NCBI RefSeq assembly: GCF_900104145.1
Contig: NZ_FNLB01000008.1
Span: forward strand, 496,001 to 560,000
Origin: Pseudovibrio sp. Tun.PSC04-5.I4
GTDB lineage: Bacteria; Pseudomonadota; Alphaproteobacteria; Rhizobiales; Stappiaceae
Length of the DNA stretch: 64,000 nucleotides
Reading direction: 5' to 3'
In this document: piece by piece, positions 1-9,799 of the stretch
Layout: each line of letters begins with the position of its first letter
Numbering within the stretch: the stretch's first letter is position 1
Translations under genes and position numbers: made by a program
The notes under the pieces: model-generated
Databases searched by the model: none
Told to the model about the DNA's origin: nothing
The model's input: the letters and a program-made list of their open reading frames with translations, nothing else

Positions 1-13
1 ACTGTGCATCATT

Positions 14-1093
14 TTGGACTTTGCGGAGTTCTTCTACGATGTTCCAAAAGAACTAAACGGCCCTTTGGGGTTCGCTTTGAGCTTTGCTGCAACCTTTCTG
101 TTCCCAATGGCCCTTTTGAGTATTCCAGGTCTGATTGAAGGTGTGCTGGATATGCGCGCTGGAAGCCGCCGCCCCTCAGCACGCGAGCTTACACAAATTG
201 ACCCGGTCAAAGCCTACCTGCAGGCTCAGGCCGAGGCCAATGGCGTGAAGCTGCCAAATGCAAAATGGCTGGTGAAGGATAGCGCTCAAATCAATGCGGC
301 AGCCTATGGCAGGAACCGGATTTACTTCACCACCGGCCTTTTAAAACATGCGCGCAAAAGCGCAGATGGCTTTGAGCAGTTTGCCGGGGTTGCCGCCCAT
401 GAACTGGGGCATTTACGCAATGGCGATGCACGGGAAAATCTATATTACGATCTGTTGTTGTTCCCTGTACGGATCTTCACGCCGATTTTCGAGTTCCTCT
501 CCTTTATTCCAATCGTAAACCTGATCACCCGCCCGATTCATATCCTCGTCATGTTGCTTTACAATGGCTTGTTCTCGTTTTCAGAAACCCTTTCAACCAG
601 CAAGGAATATGCAGCCGACCGTTATGCGTTCTCGCTGCTGGGAGAAGCCGGCCTTGCAAGCCTGTTCAACACCTTCGTCACCAATGAGGAAGCCATCACT
701 GGTGTTTATGCCAATTTGACCAGTTCGCATCCCCCCTCTGAGCTGCGCCGCGATGAACTTGTCCAGCTCACAGATAATGGCGGCGCTCCTGCCCATATCG
801 ATCCAGTCCCACAGGAGTTCCTCACCAGCTTTTACGCCAGCAAAAGGCATCCCTTCAAAGTCCAGCCACCCAGGATTGATCCAGTTGAAGAAAGCCCCAT
901 CACACCAGAACGGAAAGAAGATCAAGCACCACAATCTTCTGGACCTGTCTGGTTAAATGTTCCCTATGTTCAAAAGGACCAGGCCAAAGCTCTGGGCGCA
1001 AAGTTTGATTGGACCTCCAAGCGCTGGTATGCCCCTGATAACGCTGCCGTTGCTGCGCTTGAACAATGGCTCCCACAACCAAGCACCAATTAA
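14..1093 (+). CDS. M48-family membrane zinc metalloprotease with C-terminal DUF5710 domain
   Basis: This is a HtpX/M48-like zinc protease of about 359 residues. The zinc motif HELGH is seen at about residues 129-133 (His129, Glu130, His133). A hydrophobic segment lies near residues 15-40 and another near 150-190, so membrane attachment is likely. The last ~45 residues (from about 313) form a DUF5710 module (VPYVQKDQAKALGAKFDW, then RWYAP), the same module found in the relaxase and primase of the convergent tra operon. The frame is open to the window edge; TTG at 14 is the first start visible and the true start may lie outside. It ends 50 bp from the relaxase stop, tail to tail. Its role in transfer is inferred only from the shared module and location. 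Confidence 0.85.
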   Translation: MDFAEFFYDVPKELNGPLGFALSFAATFLFPMALLSIPGLIEGVLDMRAGSRRPSARELTQIDPVKAYLQAQAEANGVKLPNAKWLVKDSAQINAAAYGRNRIYFTTGLLKHARKSADGFEQFAGVAAHELGHLRNGDARENLYYDLLLFPVRIFTPIFEFLSFIPIVNLITRPIHILVMLLYNGLFSFSETLSTSKEYAADRYAFSLLGEAGLASLFNTFVTNEEAITGVYANLTSSHPPSELRRDELVQLTDNGGAPAHIDPVPQEFLTSFYASKRHPFKVQPPRIDPVEESPITPERKEDQAPQSSGPVWLNVPYVQKDQAKALGAKFDWTSKRWYAPDNAAVAALEQWLPQPSTN

Positions 1094-1142
1094 GTTGGTA
1101 ATCTCACAGGGCTAAAGCGAACGACTTCCTTCACGAACCTTG

Positions 1143-3386
1143 TTATCTTTCCATGCCGTATTCCTGCTGCTGTTTTTGCTTGCTGTCTTTCACGATCGTA
1201 CGGTGTTGGCTTTCAAGATCCTGAATGGCTTTGTGTTCACCAACTGATCTAAACCAGTCATTCCAACCCATTTTCTCAATTCCATTCTCGTTTTGACGTA
1301 TGACCGGCTTGATTAACTGCGCCCTGACGTCCTCACGTTCAAGGACCTGATCCTGTCTTGTTGTCGCGATAATGATTGTTTTGTCAGGGTTCTTGCGCGC
1401 CATGTCTTGCGCAACAAGCAATAGATTTTCCTCATCAAACACCACGGCAACGGGCCGTTTTGTCAGCTCATGCAAGGCTGCGGCATCGGCGTACCCTTGC
1501 GCGATGAGAACCGTATCATCCTCTTTTGAAAGTTCGCTTGGTTTGCCGGGATCGGGCGCACCTAACATGTGCAGCAGCCCGCTCGTTCTCGCCCCGCGCA
1601 ATCCTTCATCTCCATTGCCGTCAACAAACTGCAGAGAATGCAACTGGCCCTCTATGTCGCGCAGTGGAACCACGATGCGCTCTTTTGCATCCAGGCCAAC
1701 TCCATAAGCCGCAATTTGTTGCTCAGCCAGGTAAGAGCAATTACTGTGATCCGGGCTAACGCTGAGATTATTCCAAACCACATAAGCTTGCCGTGCGCGC
1801 ATATCGCGAATGCGCTCCTCGTTGATGGTATTGATTTTATCAAGTTCAGCGTCACCAAGAGCCTGATCGCGCCACACCAAGCCTTCGCGGCCCGATTCCT
1901 TCAGGTTGGCATCGACTTTGAGTTCCAATACATTGCGGGTATCGTTTTCATCCAGATCCGCCTTCACGATTTCAACGCAGGGCACCCCTTGCGCAAAGGC
2001 GCGGTAAAAGCCTGTATCTGCATCTTCAAACTTGGTGCGGTGCCATAGACCATCCATGATCATGCCGTGTTTAAGTTCGCCGCCCTGTTCCTTGACGAAC
2101 TTCTTGGCAGCCGCCTCAAAACCTGCTGCGCTTTGCTCTTGCAAAGTGGCCGGTTTGTGCCATTTGGCGCAGTCACGATAAGTATCAAAGTTGGGTGCAA
2201 ACCAACGTTGTTCATTCTTGTCCCACCAGGCTCCTGCTTGCTTGGCTTCCTTGGTCTCAATGCGGGCAACGGCAAGAAAAAACTCGTTTTTGGCGCGGGC
2301 ATGATCATTCCGGTTTTGCCGGTTGCAACTGGACCTGCCACCGCCGCCACCTCTGCCGCCGGTTAACAGGGAGAAAAACAAGCTTTGGGCCTTCATCAAC
2401 TCCGCCGCTTCCTTGTGCATTGGAGCTTGTGTTTGCAGATACCCGCGCCAGTTACGCGCACGGCCGCGCTTGCGCGCACCCAGATACTTTAGCCAGAACT
2501 TGGATTTGCGCGCTTTGGGGTCAACGGGTTTACGTTCATACTTGTCCTTAGACGGTTCACTTTGAGTTTGGGTTTGAGACTGGGTTTGCTCTGCTTTTTG
2601 CTCGCGCTGCGGGAACACCCCGAACTTGTCTTCCATCGCTTTTTTGGAAAACTTGCGATCTACCGCGCTGGCCTTTTCCGCATTCTCCCCGTCCATATCC
2701 TTGAAAATCAGACCATTGCCGCGCTTTTTCATCTCCACGCCGTAATCAGAAATTCCCTTTTGGAACTCATCCCAGCTTTGAGATTTCTCCCGGATCTCCA
2801 GAAGCTTTTCCTTGTGCTCTTTCACATAGGAGGAAAACGACAGTTCCCAGGTATGGCGCTCATGATCCTGCGCTTTCGAATTGGCGTTTTCCTTCACACT
2901 TTCCAATCCATTATCGACCTTCAGGTCATATTTTTTCTCAAGCTCCGCTTTGAGTTTTAAAAGCGTTTCCTTGGACTTCCAGGGACTGTGCATCCGTCCG
3001 GTTTGCGGGTGGATCTTGGAATAGGCCACATGCATATGGAAATTGTCGGTATTCTTATGCGTTGCCACAACACGTTGATGCTCTTCAAACCCCAGTGCTG
3101 CAGCAAACTCCTTTTCAATCTCGCGCAACTGATCAGGTGAGGGCTTTTCTTCTCCAAATGAGACGATGAGATGATAGTTCTTGGCGGTTTTTGCGCGTGT
3201 GTTGAGGTTTTGGGACGCCTCGACCTCGCTGATCACCAGATCCAGATCATCCTTTTGTGTGCCGGCATTGCAGCCCACAACCCAAAGATCATCCAGTTTT
3301 TCGCCTTTGTCTTTTGCGCCGGCAATGTAGGTGGCGAGAGTGGCAAATTTGCCCTCCCGCCTGCTGAGCGCTTCCTTGGCGATCAC
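1143..3386 (-). CDS. traI: MOBP-type conjugative relaxase (TraI-like) with toprim-like C-terminal part
   Basis: This protein nicks oriT and leads the transferred strand. Relaxase motif III is clear at residues 110-119 (HKNTDNFHMH, with three metal-binding His). Tyr20 near the N-terminus is the likely nicking residue, as in RP4 TraI. Residues 71-77 (YHLIVSF) fit the family core. A Gly/Arg-rich linker sits near 340-350, followed by a DUF5710-like module (~360-395, ending RWFAP). The C-terminal part (~500-700) resembles the toprim-like region of the primase encoded two genes upstream. The start is GTG at 3386, overlapping the mobC stop by 4 bp (GTGA), so translation is probably coupled. It is the last gene of the tra operon. 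The family is secure; the name traI is by analogy to IncP. Confidence 0.9.
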   Translation of the reverse strand: MIAKEALSRREGKFATLATYIAGAKDKGEKLDDLWVVGCNAGTQKDDLDLVISEVEASQNLNTRAKTAKNYHLIVSFGEEKPSPDQLREIEKEFAAALGFEEHQRVVATHKNTDNFHMHVAYSKIHPQTGRMHSPWKSKETLLKLKAELEKKYDLKVDNGLESVKENANSKAQDHERHTWELSFSSYVKEHKEKLLEIREKSQSWDEFQKGISDYGVEMKKRGNGLIFKDMDGENAEKASAVDRKFSKKAMEDKFGVFPQREQKAEQTQSQTQTQSEPSKDKYERKPVDPKARKSKFWLKYLGARKRGRARNWRGYLQTQAPMHKEAAELMKAQSLFFSLLTGGRGGGGGRSSCNRQNRNDHARAKNEFFLAVARIETKEAKQAGAWWDKNEQRWFAPNFDTYRDCAKWHKPATLQEQSAAGFEAAAKKFVKEQGGELKHGMIMDGLWHRTKFEDADTGFYRAFAQGVPCVEIVKADLDENDTRNVLELKVDANLKESGREGLVWRDQALGDAELDKINTINEERIRDMRARQAYVVWNNLSVSPDHSNCSYLAEQQIAAYGVGLDAKERIVVPLRDIEGQLHSLQFVDGNGDEGLRGARTSGLLHMLGAPDPGKPSELSKEDDTVLIAQGYADAAALHELTKRPVAVVFDEENLLLVAQDMARKNPDKTIIIATTRQDQVLEREDVRAQLIKPVIRQNENGIEKMGWNDWFRSVGEHKAIQDLESQHRTIVKDSKQKQQQEYGMER

Positions 3387-3775
3387 AGCTTGATCTCCCG
3401 CGCCCGTGTCTTCAAAACACCCTGCAAATCCCGCAGCTCCTGCAAAAGCTTGCTCATTTCAACATGGTGATGCATTTGAACAGGATCCTTCAACGCCTCA
3501 TCAAACAGGTTCCCAAGACGGGCAATATCTGCATTGATCTTCAAAAGACCCTGAAAGTTCTGACGCGCGGAAATATCTGGCACCGCTCGGTGTTTGAGGA
3601 TGTATTCCACCAGCTGGGAAACAGACATTGTGCGCTCTTCAGCTTCATTTTTCAGCTGTGCTTTGAGTACTGGTAGAACATGCGCCTTCACAGGAACCCG
3701 TGCCCCTTCCTTCAGTGGCGAGAGGTGAGAACGGGCGTAGCGAGATTTACCCGTCGCAGATTTATCCTTGCTCAC
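3383..3775 (-). CDS. mobC: MobC/TraJ-like relaxosome accessory protein
   Basis: This is a small basic protein of 130 residues with the features of MobC-type relaxosome proteins. It has a basic N-terminus, then a ribbon-helix-helix-like stretch (about residues 28-65, including SVSQLVEYILKHRA), and a C-terminal helical part with LLQELRDLQGVL. Such proteins bind oriT and help the relaxase open the nick site. It sits between the primase and the relaxase genes and overlaps both by 4 bp (ATGA at 3772-3775 and GTGA at 3383-3386). The tight packing supports co-translation with the relaxase. The call rests on position and fold type rather than on a diagnostic motif. Confidence 0.75.
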   Translation of the reverse strand: MSKDKSATGKSRYARSHLSPLKEGARVPVKAHVLPVLKAQLKNEAEERTMSVSQLVEYILKHRAVPDISARQNFQGLLKINADIARLGNLFDEALKDPVQMHHHVEMSKLLQELRDLQGVLKTRAREIKL

Positions 3776-6150
3776 ATCGCCATTCCTTGTTCCTGGCCTT
3801 GAGCTTGGGAGCGCGGTTTCGCCTGCGCGCGCTCTGTGACGATCTCTTTTTCCTGTTCTTTGGTTTGCGCTTGTTCAAGCACCTGGTCACGGCGCTGCTC
3901 TTTTGCCAGCGGCAGGCTTTGGATCTGGCTCTTGTTTCCGGATTTATCTTGTGTCTGGATCTGGGCCTGAACCGCAGCTTGGGTTTGGGCTGGTGTTTGC
4001 ACCAAACGCTGCTCTTTGCGCGGCATGACCTGTTTGGCCTCGCTGATAAACTCACGCGCTGTCGCATCAATCCCGCGTGAGGCTTCCATATCATTCCAGT
4101 CCGTCAGACCTTTTTGCTGTTCCACTTTGTCAAAGTGCGGTGTGATAACAAAACCGCCCGTGGCCTTTGCAGCTTCTTCAGCCTTAACCAGCCCCTTGTT
4201 TGGAAGAGGCTTTTGCTTTTGGGGAAGGTGGTGATCATTGTCGGCAGCAATCAAGATTGTAACGTGCGGATATTTTTCGCGAATAACCTTAGCAACACGG
4301 ACCAGATTATCAGCATCAAAAGCAACAATGGTTGGTTTGTTGGTGATGACATGAGCTGTACTGCCGGTGGAATAGCCCTCTGCAATGACAAGCGTATCTG
4401 TGGCTTTTAGTTTTGACCCGTCCCGCAAATACCCTTGAGGATCTATTGTGTGGAACAGCCCCTCTTTTCGCCCGTCCGTCAAATAGGCTTTTTTGTCGGT
4501 ACCAACAAATTGCAAAGACTGAAGCCTGCCGCTCTCATCACGAAGAGGGACAATCATGCGCCCTTCGCCATCGAGCTTGACGCCATAGCCCCGTGAGCCC
4601 TTGTTCTTCAAATAGTCGCAGTTGCTCTGGTTCGCCCACGTTTTGCAGTTGACCCAGATCCCGTAGGCCCGTTTTGCTGCCCTGCCCTGCTCCTTGGTAC
4701 GCTCTAACGCGCGCTCTGCTGCTTTGAGCTGTCCCTGTGCGCTAAGAGCTGCAAGCTCTTCTTTGGAAACCTTCTGGCCGGTGCCAACCCATTTTTCCAG
4801 CTCACCTTTGAAGTTCTTAAGCAACCCGGTCGGAACACCATCTGTATGAACGCAGTAAGAGGCGTTCGATTCCTTCTCCCCGATGAGATAACAACGGTGC
4901 CACTTGCCATCCATCACCAGCGATTTTTTGCCAAGCTCAGCCCCCGAGACCGTCAGGAACGCGGTAAACTCTTTTTCAATATCCGCTCGGCCTAAGGATT
5001 TTGGAGCCTCATTGACCTTCCAGTGAGCCAGCTTTTCAAGAGCGGCTTCATTTGGCGCATACCAGCAGCTTGTCTTGCGATCAAAACGGGCACCCAGCAC
5101 CTTGGCCTGGTCTTTGTCTTCAAAGGGCACGACAAGATAAGTCCGGCCGGGCTTGGGTGGCTGCAAAGACAGTGATTTATCTGTATTGTCGTCACGATTT
5201 GCTGAGCGGTCCAGTGAGTTCAAAAGGTGCTGAGTTTTATCATTGACCGGTTCCATGATCTGATCCTTGCAGGCTAGCTGTGCGCGGAGATGTGCAGTGC
5301 GTTCCAGGTCCAGGCGCTTTTCAGGTTCCATCACCCATGTGCGCATCACCTCACCATCTCGCGCTGCCCGGAACAAAACGTTGCGATCCTCGCTGATCAT
5401 CTCCATCCAGCGCTGCGCGTAAGCACTGTGACTGGACGGATCTGGAGAAAGTCCAACCTCCCGGCAAACGAGATAGGAGGCGATCTCAGCGCGAAACGCC
5501 TCATGAGCATGTTGCTGTGCCCCAAAGGGATTGGTTTCGCGTGCAAGGCGTGTTTCATGGGCTGTAGCCTGCGTTAAACCGTGCAGCACAGTGCTGTGAT
5601 AGTCTTTGGCGTTCTTGAAGGCACTTTGAGCGGGCAACTCAAGCTGGTCCTCACCCGCCATATAAACGGCTTTGTCGCTCGCGCTTTCACCAACAGTAAC
5701 GCCGCTTTGCGCAAGGAGGCGCGAAGCGCGCTCAACTGGATCAAGACTGCGGGGCTTTTGCTCAAAAGCTGCAAGGCCCTCAATTTGCTCGCCGTTAAAA
5801 ACGCTCGGATAGGAAACCACCGGTCGCTCAAGTTTAACTGCTTGTCCAGCCTCAACACCTGTAAATTGCCAGTGCTCAACCAGAACGCCTTTCTCGCCTT
5901 CCCGCACACTCAAACCTGCATTGGCAATTTCCTTTAATGTGAGCCAGCGCGGGTCCTGACGTCCCTGCATATCGAGCCAAAGGGCATTGATGCCGCGATA
6001 CCGCTCCCCCTCGCCAGGACTGTAAGGTAACTCGCGCTCTGGTGTGGGTGTCTGCTCTGAGTGCCACGGGGCAAGACCTTGCCCGAGGCGGGTCAGGATT
6101 TCGTTGGTAACGCTCTCACGAAACTCCCGGATTTGAGAGGAAGCTGTCAT
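3772..6150 (-). CDS. TraC-like conjugative primase: ArdC N-domain, zincin-like part, DUF5710, toprim
   Basis: This is a 792-residue multi-domain protein. Residues ~1-120 match the ArdC N-terminal single-strand-DNA-binding fold (ending in REGEKGVLVEHWQF). Residues ~185-270 look like the ArdC zincin domain, but the metal motif is degenerate: HGLTQATAHE replaces the expected HExxH. Residues ~337-380 are a DUF5710 module (VPFEDKDQAKVLGARFD, then CWYAP). Residues ~590-690 are a toprim domain (LVIAEGYSTG, then ILIAADNDHH with the acidic pair). The tail (~700-792) is low-complexity Gln/Lys. Toprim proteins of this type prime synthesis on the incoming strand, and ArdC-type domains are linked to anti-restriction. 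The gene overlaps its neighbours by 4 bp at each end. Confidence 0.85.
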   Translation of the reverse strand: MTASSQIREFRESVTNEILTRLGQGLAPWHSEQTPTPERELPYSPGEGERYRGINALWLDMQGRQDPRWLTLKEIANAGLSVREGEKGVLVEHWQFTGVEAGQAVKLERPVVSYPSVFNGEQIEGLAAFEQKPRSLDPVERASRLLAQSGVTVGESASDKAVYMAGEDQLELPAQSAFKNAKDYHSTVLHGLTQATAHETRLARETNPFGAQQHAHEAFRAEIASYLVCREVGLSPDPSSHSAYAQRWMEMISEDRNVLFRAARDGEVMRTWVMEPEKRLDLERTAHLRAQLACKDQIMEPVNDKTQHLLNSLDRSANRDDNTDKSLSLQPPKPGRTYLVVPFEDKDQAKVLGARFDRKTSCWYAPNEAALEKLAHWKVNEAPKSLGRADIEKEFTAFLTVSGAELGKKSLVMDGKWHRCYLIGEKESNASYCVHTDGVPTGLLKNFKGELEKWVGTGQKVSKEELAALSAQGQLKAAERALERTKEQGRAAKRAYGIWVNCKTWANQSNCDYLKNKGSRGYGVKLDGEGRMIVPLRDESGRLQSLQFVGTDKKAYLTDGRKEGLFHTIDPQGYLRDGSKLKATDTLVIAEGYSTGSTAHVITNKPTIVAFDADNLVRVAKVIREKYPHVTILIAADNDHHLPQKQKPLPNKGLVKAEEAAKATGGFVITPHFDKVEQQKGLTDWNDMEASRGIDATAREFISEAKQVMPRKEQRLVQTPAQTQAAVQAQIQTQDKSGNKSQIQSLPLAKEQRRDQVLEQAQTKEQEKEIVTERAQAKPRSQAQGQEQGMAM

Positions 6151-6356
6151 TGCTCATCCTCGCCGGTTGCTGTGCTGTTCTGGTCAAGCAAGACGGCAAA
6201 ATCCAAAGCGTGATCTTCAAACGCGCCCATATCTTCGGCAAGATCAGGATCAACAGCAGGATTGAGGCCAGCCTCCGCCAGAAGAACAATCGTGCGCGAT
6301 TCAACATCTCGTTGGTCCTGGTCATCAATCAGGATTACAGGTTCAGGCTGGTTCAT
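6147..6356 (-). CDS. small acidic protein of the tra operon, function unknown
   Basis: This 69-residue, strongly acidic protein (many Asp/Glu) is not recognised. It overlaps the primase start by 4 bp (ATGA) and its ATG at 6356 overlaps the stop of the preceding gene as TGATG. A GTG one codon upstream is an alternative start. No membrane segment or signal peptide is visible. The coupled overlaps on both sides argue that it is a real gene and is made together with the primase. Confidence 0.6.
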   Translation of the reverse strand: MNQPEPVILIDDQDQRDVESRTIVLLAEAGLNPAVDPDLAEDMGAFEDHALDFAVLLDQNSTATGEDEQ

Positions 6357-6745
6357 CACAGATTCCGTGTTGCAAACTTGGCAAAGCGCTTCAACAGGCT
6401 TTGCTTTTCGTCTGTAGTGACTGGTTCAACAACCATCAGTTCTTCAGTTTGCATTACCTCTGCTGGTTTCTTTGCAGCAGCAACTTCCCTCACAATTGGA
6501 AGCTCGCCCTCGACCCAACGCATGAGATTTCGCAATTGTTTGTGTTCCGGATGTTTAACTTGAAGTTCCAACACCCGTTCAACGGTCATTTGTTCCGTGA
6601 ACTCATTCTCGCGAACAGGGATATTGTGTAACGCTTCAGCGACTTGAAGTGCTAAGCTCTCCCCGCCTTCTATCCGTTTGTCCAACAGTGCACGAATGAG
6701 CACAAATCCTTCTTGTGCCAGCCCTTCTGCATTTAAGATCTTCAT
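6356..6745 (-). CDS. conserved-looking tra-operon protein, function unknown
   Basis: This 129-residue soluble, charged protein is not recognised. It is mostly helical in appearance with no signal peptide or membrane span. The ATG at 6745 is preceded by GAGGGAG about 9 nt upstream, a good ribosome-binding site. It starts 18 bp after the virD4 stop and ends in a TGATG overlap with the next small gene. The position between the coupling protein and the primase suggests a DNA-processing accessory, but no function can be read from the sequence. Confidence 0.6.
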   Translation of the reverse strand: MKILNAEGLAQEGFVLIRALLDKRIEGGESLALQVAEALHNIPVRENEFTEQMTVERVLELQVKHPEHKQLRNLMRWVEGELPIVREVAAAKKPAEVMQTEELMVVEPVTTDEKQSLLKRFAKFATRNL

Positions 6746-6763
6746 CTGATTGTTCTCCCTCGC

Positions 6764-8713
6764 TCATGGACGCATTGCAGCAGCGCTGATGCGTGATAAA
6801 ATGGCTTGTTTGCGAACGTGATCGCTCGGCTCAGGATCAGCTTTTGCGGGGTTGCTGGCAGGACCCTTCTGCGGTTCTTGTGCAGGCAGCAAAGGCGAGG
6901 ACGATGGGGGCGGAATTTGCGCCCGTCTCAACAGCTCTTTGTCTTCGAAGTACAGCGTTTGCTCTCCAAAGATTGTTGGATGACCGGCGACAAACACCAG
7001 CATCTCTCCTGCAGCAACTCTTTTGCCTTTGCCCCCCGTTCCTATGAGGCGCATTTGCATGCACTCATCTGCAGTCATGAGAGGCCGTGCCACTTCTGAA
7101 ATACTCTCTGAAATCCGCGTTCCAACCTTATCCATGTCGGTACTTGCAGAGCGTTTTTTGGAAACAACAGTGGTCTTGCCGCTCATGTCAGACAGGAGCT
7201 TTGCCGTCTCAATCCGGTTGGGAGCAAAGGCAACACGCACATGGCAGTTTGAGGTAATTGCTTCTTCCTTGCCGTAAACCTTGTGAAGCTGGGTGAGGTC
7301 TTGAATGATAAGGAACGCTTTAAGGCCGTAACCGGCCATATACGCCAGCCCTTTTTCAAATATTTCCAGTTTTCCAATGGCGGTAAACTCATCCATCAAA
7401 AGCAAAAGCCTGTGAGAGTAATGCTTTTTGCTCGCCCCGTTTTCGAACTCCATATTATCCGTCAATCGGGAGAGGATCTGGTTCATTATGATACGCAAAA
7501 GTGGCTGCATCCGCTCAATTTGCGAAGGTGGGATGATCAGATAAAGAGTGGTTGGCGTTTCCCCGTTCATCAAATCATTGATACGGAAATCGCAATCAGA
7601 GGTGTTTTTTGCAACGATTGGATCTGCATAGACAGCAAGCTGACTGGTCCCGGTAGAATGAACACCTGAGCGCTCCGCACCCGCCCGCTTGCGCATCCGC
7701 GATGCCCCGATGCGCACTTCGTCATCAACCAGCTTCCGGCCGTGCTTGAAATTTTCCATATCAACCAGCAGCCGTTCAAAGCTGTCATCATCCGATTTGG
7801 GTGCGCCCTTTTTTTTTGGCTTGGGTGATTTCTTATCTTCGTCTTGCTGCTGCTCTGAATTTCCCTGATCCTGCCGAACGGGATCATCCAGATCCTCATC
7901 ACCAACGGACATAAAGCCCTTCACATCTGCCAGTGTTGCTGTGCGGCCTTCTTTGATCATTATGCGGTAAAGAACATGCAAGATCGCAGTTGCAAGCCAG
8001 GCGTAACCTTCCTGCATCCAAAAATCCTTCAGGCCCTTGCCGTCCGGGTCAATGATCATCAAGGCAATGTTCTGGCAATCTGCAATCTCATGAAGCGATC
8101 CCATGCGCACTTCTTCCAGCGGATTGTAGCGCAGTGAACCCTCTATCGAGGCAGGGCTAAAACACAGAACCCTCTGGCCCTGACTTTCCCGCCAGCCTGC
8201 TGTGAGCGCGTAATTCTCGCCCTTGATATCAAGGACAATCGCGCTCTCTCTCCATGAGAGCAGGGTTGGAAGAACAAGCGAGACACCCTTACCGGACCGG
8301 GTTGGAGCAAACGCCAGCGCGTGTTCAGGCCCGTCATGACGCAGTGTTTTGCCTTTAAAACCGCCAACAACGATGCCCGTATCATTGAGCAGTCCCGACC
8401 GACTAATATCCTTTTTGGTGGCCCATTTAGCCGATCCGTGCAGGCTGTTTGATCCATGATCGCCTGAGAGTGTGGAGACGCCTGCGCGGGCAAGAATGAC
8501 CCGGCCAAGGAGTAAAACAAGCGCGCCCGCTGCACTGCTGGCATAAAACGGATAGGCGATATCGTTCGGGAACTGCTTGGTGGCCTTGTAATAATCAACG
8601 ATCCAGACCCACCAGCGTGGATCTAAGGGATCAAAGCCCATCAGAACATACCAGCTCGTCAGTGTTCCGCCTATGATAACGACAAGGGAGAAAAGAGAAA
8701 TTGCCTGCATCAT
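6764..8713 (-). CDS. virD4: type IV coupling protein VirD4/TraG
   Basis: This is the ATPase that couples the relaxosome to the secretion channel. Two N-terminal membrane segments are visible (about residues 5-25 and 58-78). Walker A is at about residues 137-144 (PTRSGKGVS) and Walker B is LLLMDEFTAIGKL in the C-terminal half. A Lys/Asp-rich low-complexity insert occurs near residues 285-310, which is unusual for the core domain and may be a loop of the all-alpha region. The length of 649 residues suits the family. The start overlaps the virB11 stop (ATGA, 8710-8713). Confidence 0.95.
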   Translation of the reverse strand: MMQAISLFSLVVIIGGTLTSWYVLMGFDPLDPRWWVWIVDYYKATKQFPNDIAYPFYASSAAGALVLLLGRVILARAGVSTLSGDHGSNSLHGSAKWATKKDISRSGLLNDTGIVVGGFKGKTLRHDGPEHALAFAPTRSGKGVSLVLPTLLSWRESAIVLDIKGENYALTAGWRESQGQRVLCFSPASIEGSLRYNPLEEVRMGSLHEIADCQNIALMIIDPDGKGLKDFWMQEGYAWLATAILHVLYRIMIKEGRTATLADVKGFMSVGDEDLDDPVRQDQGNSEQQQDEDKKSPKPKKKGAPKSDDDSFERLLVDMENFKHGRKLVDDEVRIGASRMRKRAGAERSGVHSTGTSQLAVYADPIVAKNTSDCDFRINDLMNGETPTTLYLIIPPSQIERMQPLLRIIMNQILSRLTDNMEFENGASKKHYSHRLLLLMDEFTAIGKLEIFEKGLAYMAGYGLKAFLIIQDLTQLHKVYGKEEAITSNCHVRVAFAPNRIETAKLLSDMSGKTTVVSKKRSASTDMDKVGTRISESISEVARPLMTADECMQMRLIGTGGKGKRVAAGEMLVFVAGHPTIFGEQTLYFEDKELLRRAQIPPPSSSPLLPAQEPQKGPASNPAKADPEPSDHVRKQAILSRISAAAMRP

Positions 8714-9666
8714 GCCGCCATCTCCCGATCTAGAATTTCGCCATTACGCATGACGTAAGTGTCGTTTTTCATTTCCCAGATATCGGTAATGCTGCGTTTT
8801 CCGCTCAGATCACGGGTGATGTGGATGACCAGATCCACCATCTGTCTCATGAAGTAATCGGCATCCAACTTCTCCCCGGACGCATCGATATTTGCCTGGA
8901 ACCTTGCGCTGACCATTTCCGGCCGGTCGGCATGAACCGAGCACATCCAGCCCCGCGCTCCGGTGTTCAATACATTCAGCGCATTGAAGGCGTTCTGGGT
9001 AGAAATCTCGCCAAAAATAATACTTTCAGGAGAGATCCGCATCATATGCTCATAAAGCTGCTGCCAGCTCTGCAGGCCAATGCCCTGACTGGCGTCACGA
9101 GCTGCAAAAAGCGCGACACCATCACGAAACCGATCAACCTCAAGCTCAGGCGTATCTTCAACGCTGACGACGCGCCGCTCTTGCGGCAAGTGGGACAACA
9201 GCTTGTTGAGCAGGGTTGTCTTGCCGGTATTCGTTCCCCCTGAAATGACAATATTGGCCTGCCGCTCAAGCGCGTTCAGGATGAAATCAACCATCTCATC
9301 GTCAAGGCCCATATTGGCAAAGGAGATCTTATGAGGATGCTTGCAGCGAATGGACAACGACAGATGACCAGATGAGGCAGCTCCCATCAAACATTCAAAG
9401 CGGTGCCCATCGGGCAAGGTGGTTGAGACTTTGGGATGCTCATCTTCTGAGAACCGCAGACCCTTTGAATAGGCCAGCGCACGGCAGATTTTCACAAGCT
9501 GAAAATGTGTTAGTCTGGGCGCGTCCTGCTCGCCCGTTCTGTTCTCAAGATTACGTCGTTCAATAATGATCTTTTGAGGCTCGCTCATACGCACCTCGAC
9601 AACATCTGCATGGTCGTAAAACTCAGCCAACGGCTTTAAAAGCTGTTCAAGCAAAATGTCAGACAT
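8710..9666 (-). CDS. virB11: VirB11 secretion ATPase
   Basis: This is the hexameric traffic ATPase at the inner-membrane base of the type IV secretion system. Walker A is seen at about residues 143-151 (GGTNTGKTT), followed by a VSVEDTPEL Asp box region and HADRP near the His box. I chose ATG at 9666 (MSDILLEQ, 318 residues) rather than the TTG at 9708, because GGGGAAG lies just upstream and the length then matches the family. The 133-nt gap to the preceding gene holds an 8-bp stem (9750-9757 with 9771-9778) that could be a processing or weak termination site, so VirB11/VirD4 dosage may differ from upstream genes. Confidence 0.93.
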   Translation of the reverse strand: MSDILLEQLLKPLAEFYDHADVVEVRMSEPQKIIIERRNLENRTGEQDAPRLTHFQLVKICRALAYSKGLRFSEDEHPKVSTTLPDGHRFECLMGAASSGHLSLSIRCKHPHKISFANMGLDDEMVDFILNALERQANIVISGGTNTGKTTLLNKLLSHLPQERRVVSVEDTPELEVDRFRDGVALFAARDASQGIGLQSWQQLYEHMMRISPESIIFGEISTQNAFNALNVLNTGARGWMCSVHADRPEMVSARFQANIDASGEKLDADYFMRQMVDLVIHITRDLSGKRSITDIWEMKNDTYVMRNGEILDREMAA

Positions 9667-9799
9667 AACTTCCCCGTTCACCCTGATTAAGATTGCAGGA
9701 TGTTCCAACTAATACTCTGATTGCGTTAGATAATTGTCTTTTGGTGATACTGGCAGGCGCATTGCATCAACCCGCCAGATCAGTTTCAGTTAAGCGTAA

